Source: Acidimicrobiaceae bacterium (lineage in GTDB: Bacteria; Actinomycetota; Acidimicrobiia; Acidimicrobiales; RAAP-2). From it: DNA of 64,000 nucleotides. Both the position numbers and the translations under genes were made by a program. Under the pieces are notes generated by a model. That model was given only the letters and a program-made list of their open reading frames with translations, searched no databases and was not told the DNA's origin. Position 1 is the first letter of the stretch. Every line of letters starts with the position of its first letter. Of this stretch, positions 43,577-52,239 are shown one piece after another. The DNA lies in assembly GCA_947456245.1 (NCBI GenBank), contig CANGPS010000002.1:1-64000 (forward strand), in the 5' to 3' direction.

Positions 43577-46231
43577 ATGACTTCACGACGCGTCGCCATC
43601 GTGCCCCACACCCACTGGGACCGTGAGTGGTACGAGCCCTACCAGTCCTTCCGCATGAAGCTCGTCGAGCTCCTCGACACGCTCATCCCGCTCATGGAGG
43701 AGGACCCCTCGTATGCACGATTCATGCTCGACGGGCAGATGGCCGTGGTCGACGACTACCTCGAGGTCCGACCGGAGAACGAAGCGCGCCTCCGGGCGCT
43801 GACCGAGGCCGGCCGCATCAGCGTCGGACCCTGGTACATCCTGATGGACGAGTTCCTGGTCTCCGGCGAGACCATCGTTCGCGACCTCGAGATGGGACTC
43901 GCACGAGGCGCCGACTTCGGTGGCGTGATGGAGGTGGGCTACCTGCCGGACATGTTCGGGCACGTGGCCCAGATGCCGCAGATCCTTCGCCTCGCCGGGT
44001 TTGGTGATGCCGTGCTGTGGCGTGGCGTCGGTTCCGCGGTGACGAAGAACGGCTTCCTCTGGGAGGGCCCCGACGGGTCGGTCGTCCGGACCGAGCTGCT
44101 CCCCGTCGGCTATGGGAACGGCGCCGCGCTACCCGCAGACCCTCAGGCACTCGTCCGTCGGGTCGGGGACCACATCGAGGAGGTCAAGCCCTACCTGTTC
44201 GACGAGCTGCTCTTGATGAACGGTTCGGACCACCTGCACCCCCAGCCGTTCCTCGGTGCCACCGTGGCTGCGGCCAACGCTGCGCAGGATGATCTCCACT
44301 TCGAGATCACCACGCTGCCCGACTACCTGTCTCGCGTTCCGCAGGACGGCCTCGAGCACTGGGCTGGCGAGCTGCGGTCAGGCTTCCGGGCCAACGTCCT
44401 CATGGGGGTCACCTCCAACCGCGTCGACGTGAAGCGGGCCAACTTCCTCGCCGAGCACGAGATCGAGCACCGGGCCGAGCCGCTCGCCGCCCTGTTCCTC
44501 CGCCGGGAGGACTATCCGACGCGCCTCTTCGAGCTCGCGTGGCGAGAGATGATCCGCAACAGCGCCCACGACTCGATCTGTGCCTGCTCGGTGGATGAGG
44601 TGGTCGATGCCGTCCTCCACCGCTACAGCGAGGCCGAGCAGATCGGCGCGGGGGTCTCACGTCGAGCGATCAAGGCGCTGGCGGCATCGCTCCCCACGAG
44701 TGGGCCGAACATCCTCAACCTCTCGCACCGTCGCCGTGGCGGGGTGATCGAACTTGTCGTGACAGGAGACGAGATCGACCTCTCCTCTGCACAGGTCCTG
44801 TCGGAGTCCACCGGGTTCCCCGGCGAGATGAAGCTCGACGCCGACACCGTCCGGACGGTGCTCGGCCTCCTGCAGGGACCCAAGATCGAGAACGACGCCT
44901 GGATCCAGGAGGTGACTGTCTCCGATGAGGCCGACGGGCTCCACCTGTCGCTGCTGATCGGCCCCGAGGAGGTGCCGGGCGTCCCCATCGCTGAGGCCAA
45001 GCAGGACGTCTACACCGCCCTCGGTGCGCGTCCGGAGGCCATGGTCTACATGAAGATGGTCCAGCCCAAGATCCGCCGGATCCTGGCTCGGTGCGGCGAC
45101 ATCCCCGGCTACGGGTGGGCACCGTTCGCCGCCGCCCCCCTCGCCAACCCGGCCACGGTCTCCGATGACGGCGCCGTGACCCTGAGCAACGGCCGGCTCA
45201 CCGTCGTCATCGACGCCGATGATGGGACCTTCGCGATCAATGGGATCCCGGGGTACGGGCGCCTCGTCGATGGCGGGGACTTCGGAGACAGCTACAACTA
45301 CTCCCCGCCCTCGGCCGACCGCATCGTCGATCGCCCCACCACGGTGTCGGTCGAGGTGTCGGAGCAGGGCCCCGTCCGGGCCAGCGCCGTGATCACCACG
45401 ACCTATGAGGTCCCCGCCGAAGTCGCCGAGGACACCAGCCAGCGCTCGGGGACCGTCTCACTCGAGGTCCGCACCGAGCTGAGCCTCCTCGCCGACGACG
45501 GCGCGCTCCGGGTGGCGACGACGTTCATGAACCTCGCCCGCGACCACCGCCTCCGGGTGCACCTCCCCATGCCAGCGCCCGCCGACCACTCCCTCGCCGA
45601 GTGCGCCTTCGGGACCGTGCGCCGAGGGCTGACGGCCGAGGGTCGTTTCGACGAGCTCGGGCTCCCGACCTTCCCCTCCCGGCGATTCGTCCAGGCCGGC
45701 GGCATGACCGTCGTCCACGAGGGCCTCAACGAGTACGAGCTCGTCGGCATCGCAGACGGCAAGGCCACCGAGGTTGCGCTGACGCTGGTGCGCTCCACCG
45801 GCATGCTCTCCAGGCTGGGCATGAAGTACCGCCCGCTCCCCGCAGGACCGCTCACCCCCGTGGAGGGCCTCCAGCTCGTCGGAACGACCATCGTGTCGCG
45901 CTACGCCATCTGCTTCGACGCTACCGACCCGTATGCCATCGCGGAGGACATCCTGCTCCCCCTCGAGTCAGTGGGCTCCCGGGGCGGCGGTGGCTTGCCG
46001 GCCACCGGCAGCGCACTCGAGATCGGCGGAGCGGAGATCTCGAGCCTGCGGCGTCACGAGGGTCACCTCGAGGTCCGGCTCTTCAACCCGTCGGCGGACC
46101 CGGCCTCGGTCACCCTTCCCGGCCGTTCGGGCACGATCGTCGACCTGCGCGGGAACCCCTTGCGCGATGTCGAGGGCTCCTTCACGCTGCGCGGCCACGA
46201 GATCGCCACCCTCGTGCTCGACGAGGACTGA
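43577..46231 (+). CDS. Alpha-mannosidase, glycoside hydrolase family 38
   Basis: 884 residues. N-terminal catalytic barrel: IVPHTHWDREWYEPYQSFRM (zinc His and Asp), nucleophile region YLPDMFGHVAQMPQIL, and NSAHDSICACSVDEVVDAVLHR, the second zinc-His segment. The remainder is the GH38 middle helical and C-terminal beta domains. No signal peptide, so cytoplasmic turnover of mannosides or mannosyl-glycerate-type solutes is likely. The start is fixed by TATCCT 6 nt upstream. Ends head-on with gpsA in TGATCA. Confidence 0.93.
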   Translation: MTSRRVAIVPHTHWDREWYEPYQSFRMKLVELLDTLIPLMEEDPSYARFMLDGQMAVVDDYLEVRPENEARLRALTEAGRISVGPWYILMDEFLVSGETIVRDLEMGLARGADFGGVMEVGYLPDMFGHVAQMPQILRLAGFGDAVLWRGVGSAVTKNGFLWEGPDGSVVRTELLPVGYGNGAALPADPQALVRRVGDHIEEVKPYLFDELLLMNGSDHLHPQPFLGATVAAANAAQDDLHFEITTLPDYLSRVPQDGLEHWAGELRSGFRANVLMGVTSNRVDVKRANFLAEHEIEHRAEPLAALFLRREDYPTRLFELAWREMIRNSAHDSICACSVDEVVDAVLHRYSEAEQIGAGVSRRAIKALAASLPTSGPNILNLSHRRRGGVIELVVTGDEIDLSSAQVLSESTGFPGEMKLDADTVRTVLGLLQGPKIENDAWIQEVTVSDEADGLHLSLLIGPEEVPGVPIAEAKQDVYTALGARPEAMVYMKMVQPKIRRILARCGDIPGYGWAPFAAAPLANPATVSDDGAVTLSNGRLTVVIDADDGTFAINGIPGYGRLVDGGDFGDSYNYSPPSADRIVDRPTTVSVEVSEQGPVRASAVITTTYEVPAEVAEDTSQRSGTVSLEVRTELSLLADDGALRVATTFMNLARDHRLRVHLPMPAPADHSLAECAFGTVRRGLTAEGRFDELGLPTFPSRRFVQAGGMTVVHEGLNEYELVGIADGKATEVALTLVRSTGMLSRLGMKYRPLPAGPLTPVEGLQLVGTTIVSRYAICFDATDPYAIAEDILLPLESVGSRGGGGLPATGSALEIGGAEISSLRRHEGHLEVRLFNPSADPASVTLPGRSGTIVDLRGNPLRDVEGSFTLRGHEIATLVLDED

Positions 46232-47263
46232 TCAGGCTTCGTCGTGGACGAGGCCCCGATAGAGGGTCTCGTCCCACTCGACTCGGGCCGGACGGTCCAT
46301 CAGGTTGAGTAGCGCACGTCGGGGGCTGGTCGTCCCCGCCACGATCTGGGCCACCTGCTCGCAGATTGGCATCTCGATCCCCTCGGCGGCGGCGAGCCTC
46401 ACCAGAGGCCCTGCCGTCTTCACCCCCTCCGCCACCATGTGCATCGAGTCGATGATCTCGACCAGGTCGCGACCCTGCCCGAGCGCGAAGCCGACCGATC
46501 GGTTCCTGCTCCTCTCGCTCGTACAGGTGGCGATCAGGTCACCGACGCCGGCGAGGCCACCGAAGGTGAGGGTCTGGCCACCCATGGTGATGCCCAGTCG
46601 ACCCATCTCCGCCAGGCCTCGGGTGATGAGCGCCGATCTGGTGTTGTCACCGAACCCGAACCCGGCAGCGATGCCGGCGGCGATGGCGAGGACGTTCTTC
46701 GTTGCGCCTGCGATCTCACATCCGATCACGTCGGTTGATGTGTAGACCCGCAGGGTCGACGAGTGGAGCATGGTCTGGACAAGGACAGCCGCCGACTCCT
46801 CCTCGCAGGCCACGATGCACGCGGCGGGCTCGCCCTGGGCGATCTCCGCCGCCAGGTTTGGCCCGGTGAGGACACCGGTCGTGGCCTGCGGCACCACCTC
46901 AGAGATGACCTGGGACATGCGGAGCATCGAGTCGGCCTCGATCCCCTTCGACAGGCTGAACACGGGGGTCCCCGGAGCGATCAGGGGTGCCGCCTGCTCG
47001 AGGACCGCCCTCGTCCCGTGCGAAGGGACGGCCATCAGGACCGCATCGGCGCCCTCGAGCGCGACCTCGAGGCTCGACGATGCTCCCAGCTGGTCGGACA
47101 GCGCGAGTCCAGGCAGGTAGCGCTCGTTGGTGTGCCGCAGCGAGATCTCGTCGGCCGTGGCCGCAGAGCGGGCCCAGATCACCGTGGTGCACTGCGGGGC
47201 AGCCAGCGAGGCGAGCGCCGTGCCCCATGAGCCTGCTCCGACGACGACCAGCTTCTTCCCCAT
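46232..47263 (-). CDS. gpsA: Glycerol-3-phosphate dehydrogenase [NAD(P)+]
   Basis: 343 residues. VVGAGSWGTALASLAA (nucleotide loop), LSKGIEADSMLRMSQ, VLTGPNLAAEIAQGEPAA, catalytic Lys in EIAGATKNVLAIAAG and RNRSVGFALGQG are the GpsA motifs. Makes sn-glycerol-3-phosphate from dihydroxyacetone phosphate for phospholipids. TAGGGT lies 6 nt before the ATG. Stop abuts the mannosidase stop with zero spacing. Confidence 0.95.
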   Translation of the reverse strand: MGKKLVVVGAGSWGTALASLAAPQCTTVIWARSAATADEISLRHTNERYLPGLALSDQLGASSSLEVALEGADAVLMAVPSHGTRAVLEQAAPLIAPGTPVFSLSKGIEADSMLRMSQVISEVVPQATTGVLTGPNLAAEIAQGEPAACIVACEEESAAVLVQTMLHSSTLRVYTSTDVIGCEIAGATKNVLAIAAGIAAGFGFGDNTRSALITRGLAEMGRLGITMGGQTLTFGGLAGVGDLIATCTSERSRNRSVGFALGQGRDLVEIIDSMHMVAEGVKTAGPLVRLAAAEGIEMPICEQVAQIVAGTTSPRRALLNLMDRPARVEWDETLYRGLVHDEA

Positions 47264-47269
47264 GCGCCA

Positions 47270-47275
47270 ACCCTA
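47270..47275 (-). promoter_or_regulatory. Predicted leaderless -10 (TAGGGT) for gpsA
   Basis: TANNNT hexamer, 6 nt to ATG 47263. Confidence 0.6.
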
Positions 47276-47374
47276 CGATCACGCGGCCCGAGAATCCATC
47301 GCGACCGCCAAGCAGGGGCGCCCTGCCACACCGGGTCCAGGTCTACGATGAGGCCCGACAGGGGGTGGGACGAG

Positions 47375-49003
47375 GTGGTGAGCAGAGACGAGTACGACGC
47401 CGACTACGCAGCCTCCCGACTGCGCAAGGATCGCTTCACCACGATGTCCGGCGTCGAGCTCGAGCCGGTCTACGGCCCTGCGGATGGCGAGTTCCCCGGC
47501 CAGTTCCCCTTCACGCGCGGGGCCTTCGCCTCCATGTACCGCTCGAAGGTGTGGACGATGCGCCAGTTCGCCGGCTTCGGGTCCGCTGCGGACACCAACC
47601 AGCGCTTCCGCCAGCTCCTCGCCGACGGCGGCACGGGGCTCTCCACCGCGTTCGACATGCCCACCCTGCTCGGCCTCGATTCCGATGACCCGCTGGCTCG
47701 AGGCGAGGTCGGCCGCGCTGGCGTGGCCGTCGACACGGTCGAGGACATGGGAAGTCTGTTCGCGCAGATCGACCTGTCGGCGGTGACCACGTCCATGACG
47801 ATCAACTCCGCAGCGGCCGTCCTCCTCGCCATGTACGTCGTGGTCGCGGAGGAGGGAGGGACCCCACGCTCGGCACTCGGAGGGACGCTCCAGAACGACA
47901 TCCTCAAGGAGTACCAGGCGCAGAAGGAGTACGTGTTCCCCCCGCGGCCCTCGGTGCGCCTCGTCACCGACGTGGTGGCCTTCACCGCGGCGCAGATGCC
48001 GCGATGGCATCCGATCTCGATCTCCGGCTACCACATCAGGGAGGCGGGATCGACGGCGGCCCAGGAGCTCGCCTTCACGCTCGCCAACGGGTTCGCCTAT
48101 GTCGAGGCGGCCCTCGAGGCCGGGCTTCCCATCGACGACTTCGCTCCTCGGCTCAGCTTCTTCTTCAACGCGCACATCGACTTCTTCGAGGAGATCGCCA
48201 AGTACCGCGCCGCTCGGAGGATCTGGGCGCGATGGCTCCGCGATCGCTACGGCGCCCAGGCCACCAAGTCGCTGACCCTCAAGTTCCACACCCAGACCGC
48301 CGGCGTGTCACTCACCGCCCAGCAGCCAGAGGTGAACCTCGCCCGCGTGGCCATCGAAGCGCTCGCTGGCGTGCTCGGCGGGACCCAGTCGCTGCACACC
48401 GACTCCTACGACGAGGCGCTCGCCCTGCCGACCGAGAAGGCGGCCCGGCTCGCCCTTCGCACCCAGCAGGTGATCGCCGAGGAGACCGGGGTGACCAACG
48501 TCGCCGATCCGCTCGGGGGCTCGTGGTTCGTCGAGTCGCTCACCGACGCGCTCGAGTCCCAGGCGGAGGAGATCTTCGCCGAGCTGCTCGGGCGTGGAGA
48601 CGGCTCGCTCCTCGAGGGCGTGCTCCACGCCATCGAGGAGGGCTGGTTCCAGAACGAGATCGCCGACGCCGCCTATCGGTTCCAACGGGACCTCGGGCGG
48701 GGCGACGCCGCGATCGTCGGCGTCAACATCCACACCGACGGCGATGATCGCGAGGTCCCGCTGCTGAGCATCGATCCGATCGTGGAGGCCGAGCAGCTCG
48801 CCCGCCTGGCACAGGTCAAGGCGCACCGAGACCCCAGGGCCGTCGCCGACGCCCTCGCCCGCATCAGCGCTGAGGCTGCCGACCCGTCGATCAACCTGAT
48901 GCCGGCACTCATCGACGCCAGCATCGCCCGGTGCACGGTCGGCGAGCAGATGTCCGCCATGCGATCCTGCTTCGGCACGTGGGTGGAGCCCCCGCTCTCG
49001 TGA
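47375..49003 (+). CDS. Coenzyme B12-dependent acyl-CoA mutase, large subunit
   Basis: 542 residues from GTG 47375 (AGGGGG 9 nt upstream). The track ATG at 47348 overlaps a TACGAT hexamer and would precede the predicted transcript start, but remains possible. Barrel motifs FTRGAFASMYRSKVWTMRQF and TGLSTAFDMPTLLGLDSDDP are typical of methylmalonyl-CoA/isobutyryl-CoA mutase. The residue equivalent to Arg207 of methylmalonyl-CoA mutase is Gln (NDILKEYQAQKEY), as in isobutyryl-CoA mutase, while the Tyr89 equivalent is kept (MYRSK). So it is not a standard methylmalonyl-CoA mutase. The B12 domain is a separate gene overlapping by GTGA. Confidence 0.9.
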   Translation: MVSRDEYDADYAASRLRKDRFTTMSGVELEPVYGPADGEFPGQFPFTRGAFASMYRSKVWTMRQFAGFGSAADTNQRFRQLLADGGTGLSTAFDMPTLLGLDSDDPLARGEVGRAGVAVDTVEDMGSLFAQIDLSAVTTSMTINSAAAVLLAMYVVVAEEGGTPRSALGGTLQNDILKEYQAQKEYVFPPRPSVRLVTDVVAFTAAQMPRWHPISISGYHIREAGSTAAQELAFTLANGFAYVEAALEAGLPIDDFAPRLSFFFNAHIDFFEEIAKYRAARRIWARWLRDRYGAQATKSLTLKFHTQTAGVSLTAQQPEVNLARVAIEALAGVLGGTQSLHTDSYDEALALPTEKAARLALRTQQVIAEETGVTNVADPLGGSWFVESLTDALESQAEEIFAELLGRGDGSLLEGVLHAIEEGWFQNEIADAAYRFQRDLGRGDAAIVGVNIHTDGDDREVPLLSIDPIVEAEQLARLAQVKAHRDPRAVADALARISAEAADPSINLMPALIDASIARCTVGEQMSAMRSCFGTWVEPPLS

Positions 49004-49416
49004 CCGAGCAGCCCATCCGCGTCCTGCTGGCCAAGGTGGGCCTCGACGGTCACGATCGCGGGCTCAGGGTCATCGCTCGGATCCTGCGCGATGGAGGCTG
49101 CGAGGTGATCTACGGCGGCCTCCGCCAGACTCCCGCGATGATCGCAGCCGCCGTGCTTCAGGAGGACGTGGACGTGGTGGGGCTCTCCATGCACAACGGA
49201 GCGCACCTGACTCTCGCTCCCGACGTGATCGCTGCCCTCGGCGCCGTCGGCCTCGACACCCCCGTGATCGTCGGGGGGATCATCCCCGACCATGACCTCG
49301 AGGCCATGGGCGACGCCGGCGTCGCCGCCATCCTCGGACCCGGCGCGTCGAACGACGACGTGCTCGCCGCCGTCACGCGTGCGGCAGGCGACCGGGGCCA
49401 GGCGGGCGCCCGATGA
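49000..49416 (+). CDS. Cobalamin-binding small subunit of the acyl-CoA mutase
   Basis: 138 residues from GTG 49000. The base-off B12 motif D-x-H-x-x-G is present in VGLDGHDRG, followed by VGLSMHNGAH and VGGIIPD. It supplies adenosylcobalamin to the large subunit; the two-polypeptide layout matches isobutyryl-CoA-type mutases (IcmA/IcmB). The GTGA overlap ensures equal production. No G-protein chaperone (MeaB/IcmF-like) is in the window. Confidence 0.92.
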   Translation: MTEQPIRVLLAKVGLDGHDRGLRVIARILRDGGCEVIYGGLRQTPAMIAAAVLQEDVDVVGLSMHNGAHLTLAPDVIAALGAVGLDTPVIVGGIIPDHDLEAMGDAGVAAILGPGASNDDVLAAVTRAAGDRGQAGAR

Positions 49417-49446
49417 CCCCTCGCAGGCGGTCTGCCACGAGGGTCA

Positions 49447-49452
49447 TACACT
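49447..49452 (+). promoter_or_regulatory. Predicted leaderless -10 (TACACT) for cofC
   Basis: TANNNT hexamer, 7 nt to GTG 49460. Confidence 0.57.
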
Positions 49453-49459
49453 TCGGGCA

Positions 49460-50101
49460 GTGAACGAGCCCGATGACGCCGAGGCGATCCCGGCGAGCCT
49501 CGACGGCTGCGAGGTCATCCTCGTACCGGTGAAGGCCTTCACCGAAGCCAAGGTGCGCCTCACCGCTGCGCTCGGGTCAGAGGCTCGCGCCGCGCTGGCC
49601 CGTCGTCTCGCCGAGGGTGTGATCCGGGCTGCCGACCATGGGCCCGTCGCGGTGGTGTGCGACGACGACGAGGTCGCATCATGGGCGGCGCAGCTCGACA
49701 CCATCGTGATCTGGGCACCGGGGAAGGGTCTCAACCGAGCCGTGGCGTTCGGGGTCAGCGAGCTCGAGGCGCGGGGAGCCAGCCGGATCACCATCGTGCA
49801 CGGCGACATCCTCGACCCGTCCGGCCTCTCCGACCTCCCCAGGGTGGACGGCATCCTCCTCGTCCCCGACCTGCGAGAGGACGGGACCAACATCATCAGC
49901 CTGCCGTCAGGCGCCACCTTCGAGTTCGCCTACGGACCGGGATCGTTCCACCGTCATCGATCGGCGGCATTGGCTGCCGGACACGAGGTGACCGTCGTCC
50001 GAGACGTGCTGCTCGGCCATGATGTCGATCGGCCGAGCGACCTGCCCCACACCAAGCCCGGACGCGACGGTGGGGGCCCGAAGGCCCCCACCTCGCATTG
50101 A
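49460..50101 (+). CDS. cofC: 2-phospho-L-lactate (phosphoenolpyruvate) guanylyltransferase, coenzyme F420 biosynthesis
   Basis: 213 residues from GTG 49460, set by TACACT 7 nt upstream; the track start at 49292 lies in the mutase gene. Nucleotidyltransferase motifs VPVKAFTEAKVRL, VVCDDDEV, KGLNRAVAFGVSEL, IVHGDI and LLVPDLREDGTNIISLP match CofC/FbiD. In actinobacteria this enzyme activates phosphoenolpyruvate with GTP for F420. No other F420 genes are in the window. Confidence 0.91.
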   Translation: MNEPDDAEAIPASLDGCEVILVPVKAFTEAKVRLTAALGSEARAALARRLAEGVIRAADHGPVAVVCDDDEVASWAAQLDTIVIWAPGKGLNRAVAFGVSELEARGASRITIVHGDILDPSGLSDLPRVDGILLVPDLREDGTNIISLPSGATFEFAYGPGSFHRHRSAALAAGHEVTVVRDVLLGHDVDRPSDLPHTKPGRDGGGPKAPTSH

Positions 50102-50116
50102 GCTGACGCTCGGGAC

Positions 50117-50533
50117 CTAGCGGCGAGAAGCCGCCTTCTTGGCCGGAGCCTTCTTCGTCGCCTTCTTGGCGGCGACCTTCTTGGCCGGGGCCTTCTTGGT
50201 GACCTTCTTGGCAGCGGCCTTCTTGGCCGGAGCCTTCTTCGTCACCTTCTTGGCCGGGGCCTTCTTCGTCACCTTCTTGGCCGGGGCCTTCTTCGTCACC
50301 TTCTTGGCCGGGGCCTTCTTCGTCACCTTCTTGGCCGGGGCCTTCTTGGCCGGAGCCTTCTTGGTGACCTTCTTGGCCGGGGCCTTCTTCGTCACCTTCT
50401 TGGCGGCGACCTTCTTGGCCGGAGCCTTCTTGGTGACCTTCTTGGCAGCGGCCTTCTTGGCCGGGGCCTTCTTGGTGACCTTCTTGGCAGCGGCCTTCTT
50501 GGCCGGGGCCTTCTTCTTTGCGGCAGTAGCCAC
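50117..50533 (-). CDS. Lysine/alanine/proline-repeat histone H1-like protein
   Basis: 138 residues made almost entirely of [12 protein letters not shown] and KKVTKK units; ends in KKAASRR. No HU-like domain is visible, so it is a free-standing H1-like tail, expected to bind DNA or RNA electrostatically and help compact the nucleoid. GTG start with a perfect AAGGAGGT 7 nt upstream, the strongest ribosome site in the window, implying high expression. A 68-nt hairpin-forming sequence sits just before that site. Proteins of this kind occur in several actinobacteria, often as tails of HupB. Confidence 0.86.
   Translation of the reverse strand: MATAAKKKAPAKKAAAKKVTKKAPAKKAAAKKVTKKAPAKKVAAKKVTKKAPAKKVTKKAPAKKAPAKKVTKKAPAKKVTKKAPAKKVTKKAPAKKVTKKAPAKKAAAKKVTKKAPAKKVAAKKATKKAPAKKAASRR
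50139..50520. repeat. In-gene tandem repeats encoding KKAPAKK/KKVTKK units
   Basis: About a dozen copies of a roughly 30-base unit (on the plus strand, ttcttggccgg ggccttcttcgtcacc and variants) in register with the reading frame. Expect length variation between strains by slippage or recombination. Confidence 0.85.
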
Positions 50534-50892
50534 TTGGAGTACCTCCTTGGGTTTCCGTTGCTACGCAGCCGTCGCGAGACGAGGCGGAGCCGACTGGAGT
50601 CGGCTGCGTCGAAGTGCAACGGAGGTAGTTGAGTGGACCCACCCGCCGTGTTCGTCAGCCTCCCAGCTGTCGAACGTGGTCGAAGTGGCACACGACCTCC
50701 AGCAGGATTCTCCGCTGCCGTCGCGACGCACTGCGCCCTGCAGGCCGTCAACTGGCACGCGGCCACCTGACTCCATGCTCGGCGCACTGCTCGCAACGCA
50801 CATCGACATCACCTCATGCTGTTGGCTTTCCATAGTTGACTTCATCGCCGATGCCGGGTCAAGCATCGCGACCACGCGACCGTTGTCCCAGC
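50534..50892. other. Intergenic region between the histone-like gene and the TraG-like gene
   Basis: 359 bp without a supportable gene. It contains the Shine-Dalgarno at 50541-50548 (minus), the inverted repeat 50555-50622, and near the plus-strand gene TTGACT at about 50832, a -35-like site, with an imperfect TTGAC/GTCAA inverted repeat. The remainder, about 50640-50820, shows nothing I can name. Confidence 0.6.
50555..50622 (-). repeat. Nested inverted repeat in the leader of the histone-like gene
   Basis: Arms CCGTTGC (50555-50561) with GCAACGG (50616-50622), then ACGCAGCCG (50563-50571) with CGGCTGCGT (50601-50609), enclosing GCCGACT-GG-AGTCGGC (50589-50604) as an alternative hairpin that competes with the second stem. 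As RNA it ends 6 nt before the ribosome site; as DNA it could form a cruciform next to the conjugation-type genes. Confidence 0.75.
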
Positions 50893-52239
50893 ATGAGCTC
50901 GACCATGGTCGGACAGGTCGAAGGCGGTCCTGCACACGCCGGCATCCTCCTCGGACGCGATGCCCGGGGATGGGTCTGGTCCGGCCATCAGCGAAGCACC
51001 CTGGTGCTCGGGCCGACGAGATCGGGGAAGACCACCAGCATCATCATCCCCAACGTCCTGAGCGCCCCGGGCTCGGTCGTGCTCACCTCGACCAAGCTCG
51101 ACGTGATCGACGCGACCTGCGCGTCTCGCCAGGAGGTGGGCCACACGCTGCTCTTCGACCCACTTGGCGCAACCCCCGTCCCGAAGGGCATCACCTCTGT
51201 CGGCTGGTCACCGCTGAGCGCCGCGACGACGTGGGATGGCGCCATCGACATGTCGAGTGCGATGGTGACCGCGGCACAACGGCGCGCCCGAGGCGCACCG
51301 GCCGGTGACCACTGGTCGGAGCGAAGTGCCGCCCTCCTCTCGACCCTGCTCTTCGCCGGTCGAGCCGCCGACCTGCCGCTCTCCCGCCTCGTCGGCTGGG
51401 TGGATCGACACGCCGGCGAAGAGGCACTCGAGATCCTCGGGGACCGTGCCGGCTCCGACCACCCGGCAATGGCGCTCCTCACCGGCATCCTGGCCACCGA
51501 CAGCCGAGAGCAGTCAGGGATCTGGTCGACCACCTCAGGGGTCCTCGGCGCATACCGATCGCTCGGCGCCCTCGCTGCCACCGAGCGCGACGTCCTCGAT
51601 CCCGACGCATTCGCCGATGGCGCCCACACGCTCTACATCTGCGCCAGCGGCCGCAGCCAGGAGCTCGCAGCCCCGCTCGTGGTCGGGCTCCTGTCCGAGA
51701 TCCGGGCAGCCGCCTATCGTCGCAACGACGTGTCCCGGCCCGTCCTGTTCGCCCTCGACGAGCTGGCGAACATCGCCCCCCTGCCTGACCTCCCTCAGAT
51801 CGTGAGCGAAGGAGGGGGCCAGGGGCTGCTGACCATCGGCTGCCTCCAGGACCTCTCGCAGGCCCGAGTGCGATGGGGACCGGAGGCCGACGGGTTCCTC
51901 TCGCTCTTCTCGACCACCCTGCTCCTCGGTGGCGTCGCGGATCGGACAACGCTCCGAGCGTTCCACGATCTGGCCGGACGGGCGACGGTCGCTCGCGTCT
52001 CTCGATCGGCCGCTCGCTCCGGCCCGAGGCGGCGGAGCGTCACCGAGACCTGGAGCACGACCGAGGAGCCTGTGATCCCACTGGATCTCGTGGCGAGGGG
52101 GCGACCCGGTGCCGGGCTGCTCCTCGATGCCACCAACTCGGTCGGATGGGTGCCGCTCACCGTCGCCCACCGAGACGAGCCCTGGGCCTCGCTCACCGGA
52201 CGCACACGTCCGAGGCTGCTCACCGAACGCCATCGATGA
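50893..52239 (+). CDS. TraG/TraD/VirD4-type ATPase, soluble form
   Basis: 448 residues from ATG 50893 (GTT-rich, no clear ribosome site; ATG 50905 is an alternative). Walker A LVLGPTRSGKTTSIIIPNVL, VVLTSTKLDVIDAT, Walker B VLFALDELANIAPLPDLPQI and IGCLQDLSQAR match type IV secretion coupling proteins. The usual N-terminal membrane helices are absent, so it is a cytosolic T4CP core of the TraG type. Function would be to pump relaxase-bound DNA to a channel, but no VirB-like genes are nearby. Convergent with the relaxase gene, overlapping by 20 nt. Confidence 0.88.
   Translation: MSSTMVGQVEGGPAHAGILLGRDARGWVWSGHQRSTLVLGPTRSGKTTSIIIPNVLSAPGSVVLTSTKLDVIDATCASRQEVGHTLLFDPLGATPVPKGITSVGWSPLSAATTWDGAIDMSSAMVTAAQRRARGAPAGDHWSERSAALLSTLLFAGRAADLPLSRLVGWVDRHAGEEALEILGDRAGSDHPAMALLTGILATDSREQSGIWSTTSGVLGAYRSLGALAATERDVLDPDAFADGAHTLYICASGRSQELAAPLVVGLLSEIRAAAYRRNDVSRPVLFALDELANIAPLPDLPQIVSEGGGQGLLTIGCLQDLSQARVRWGPEADGFLSLFSTTLLLGGVADRTTLRAFHDLAGRATVARVSRSAARSGPRRRSVTETWSTTEEPVIPLDLVARGRPGAGLLLDATNSVGWVPLTVAHRDEPWASLTGRTRPRLLTERHR

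Noticed and set aside
50139-50520. Possible CRISPR array from the regular repeats
   Set aside because: Units are contiguous and in coding register (KKAPAKK), with no unique spacers and no cas genes.
50139-51308. Plus-strand ORF of 389 aa beginning with repeated GAFF/FLAG hydrophobic units, looking like a membrane protein
   Set aside because: It is the exact antisense of the lysine/alanine-repeat gene, runs on into the TraG-like gene in the wrong frame, and has no ribosome site.
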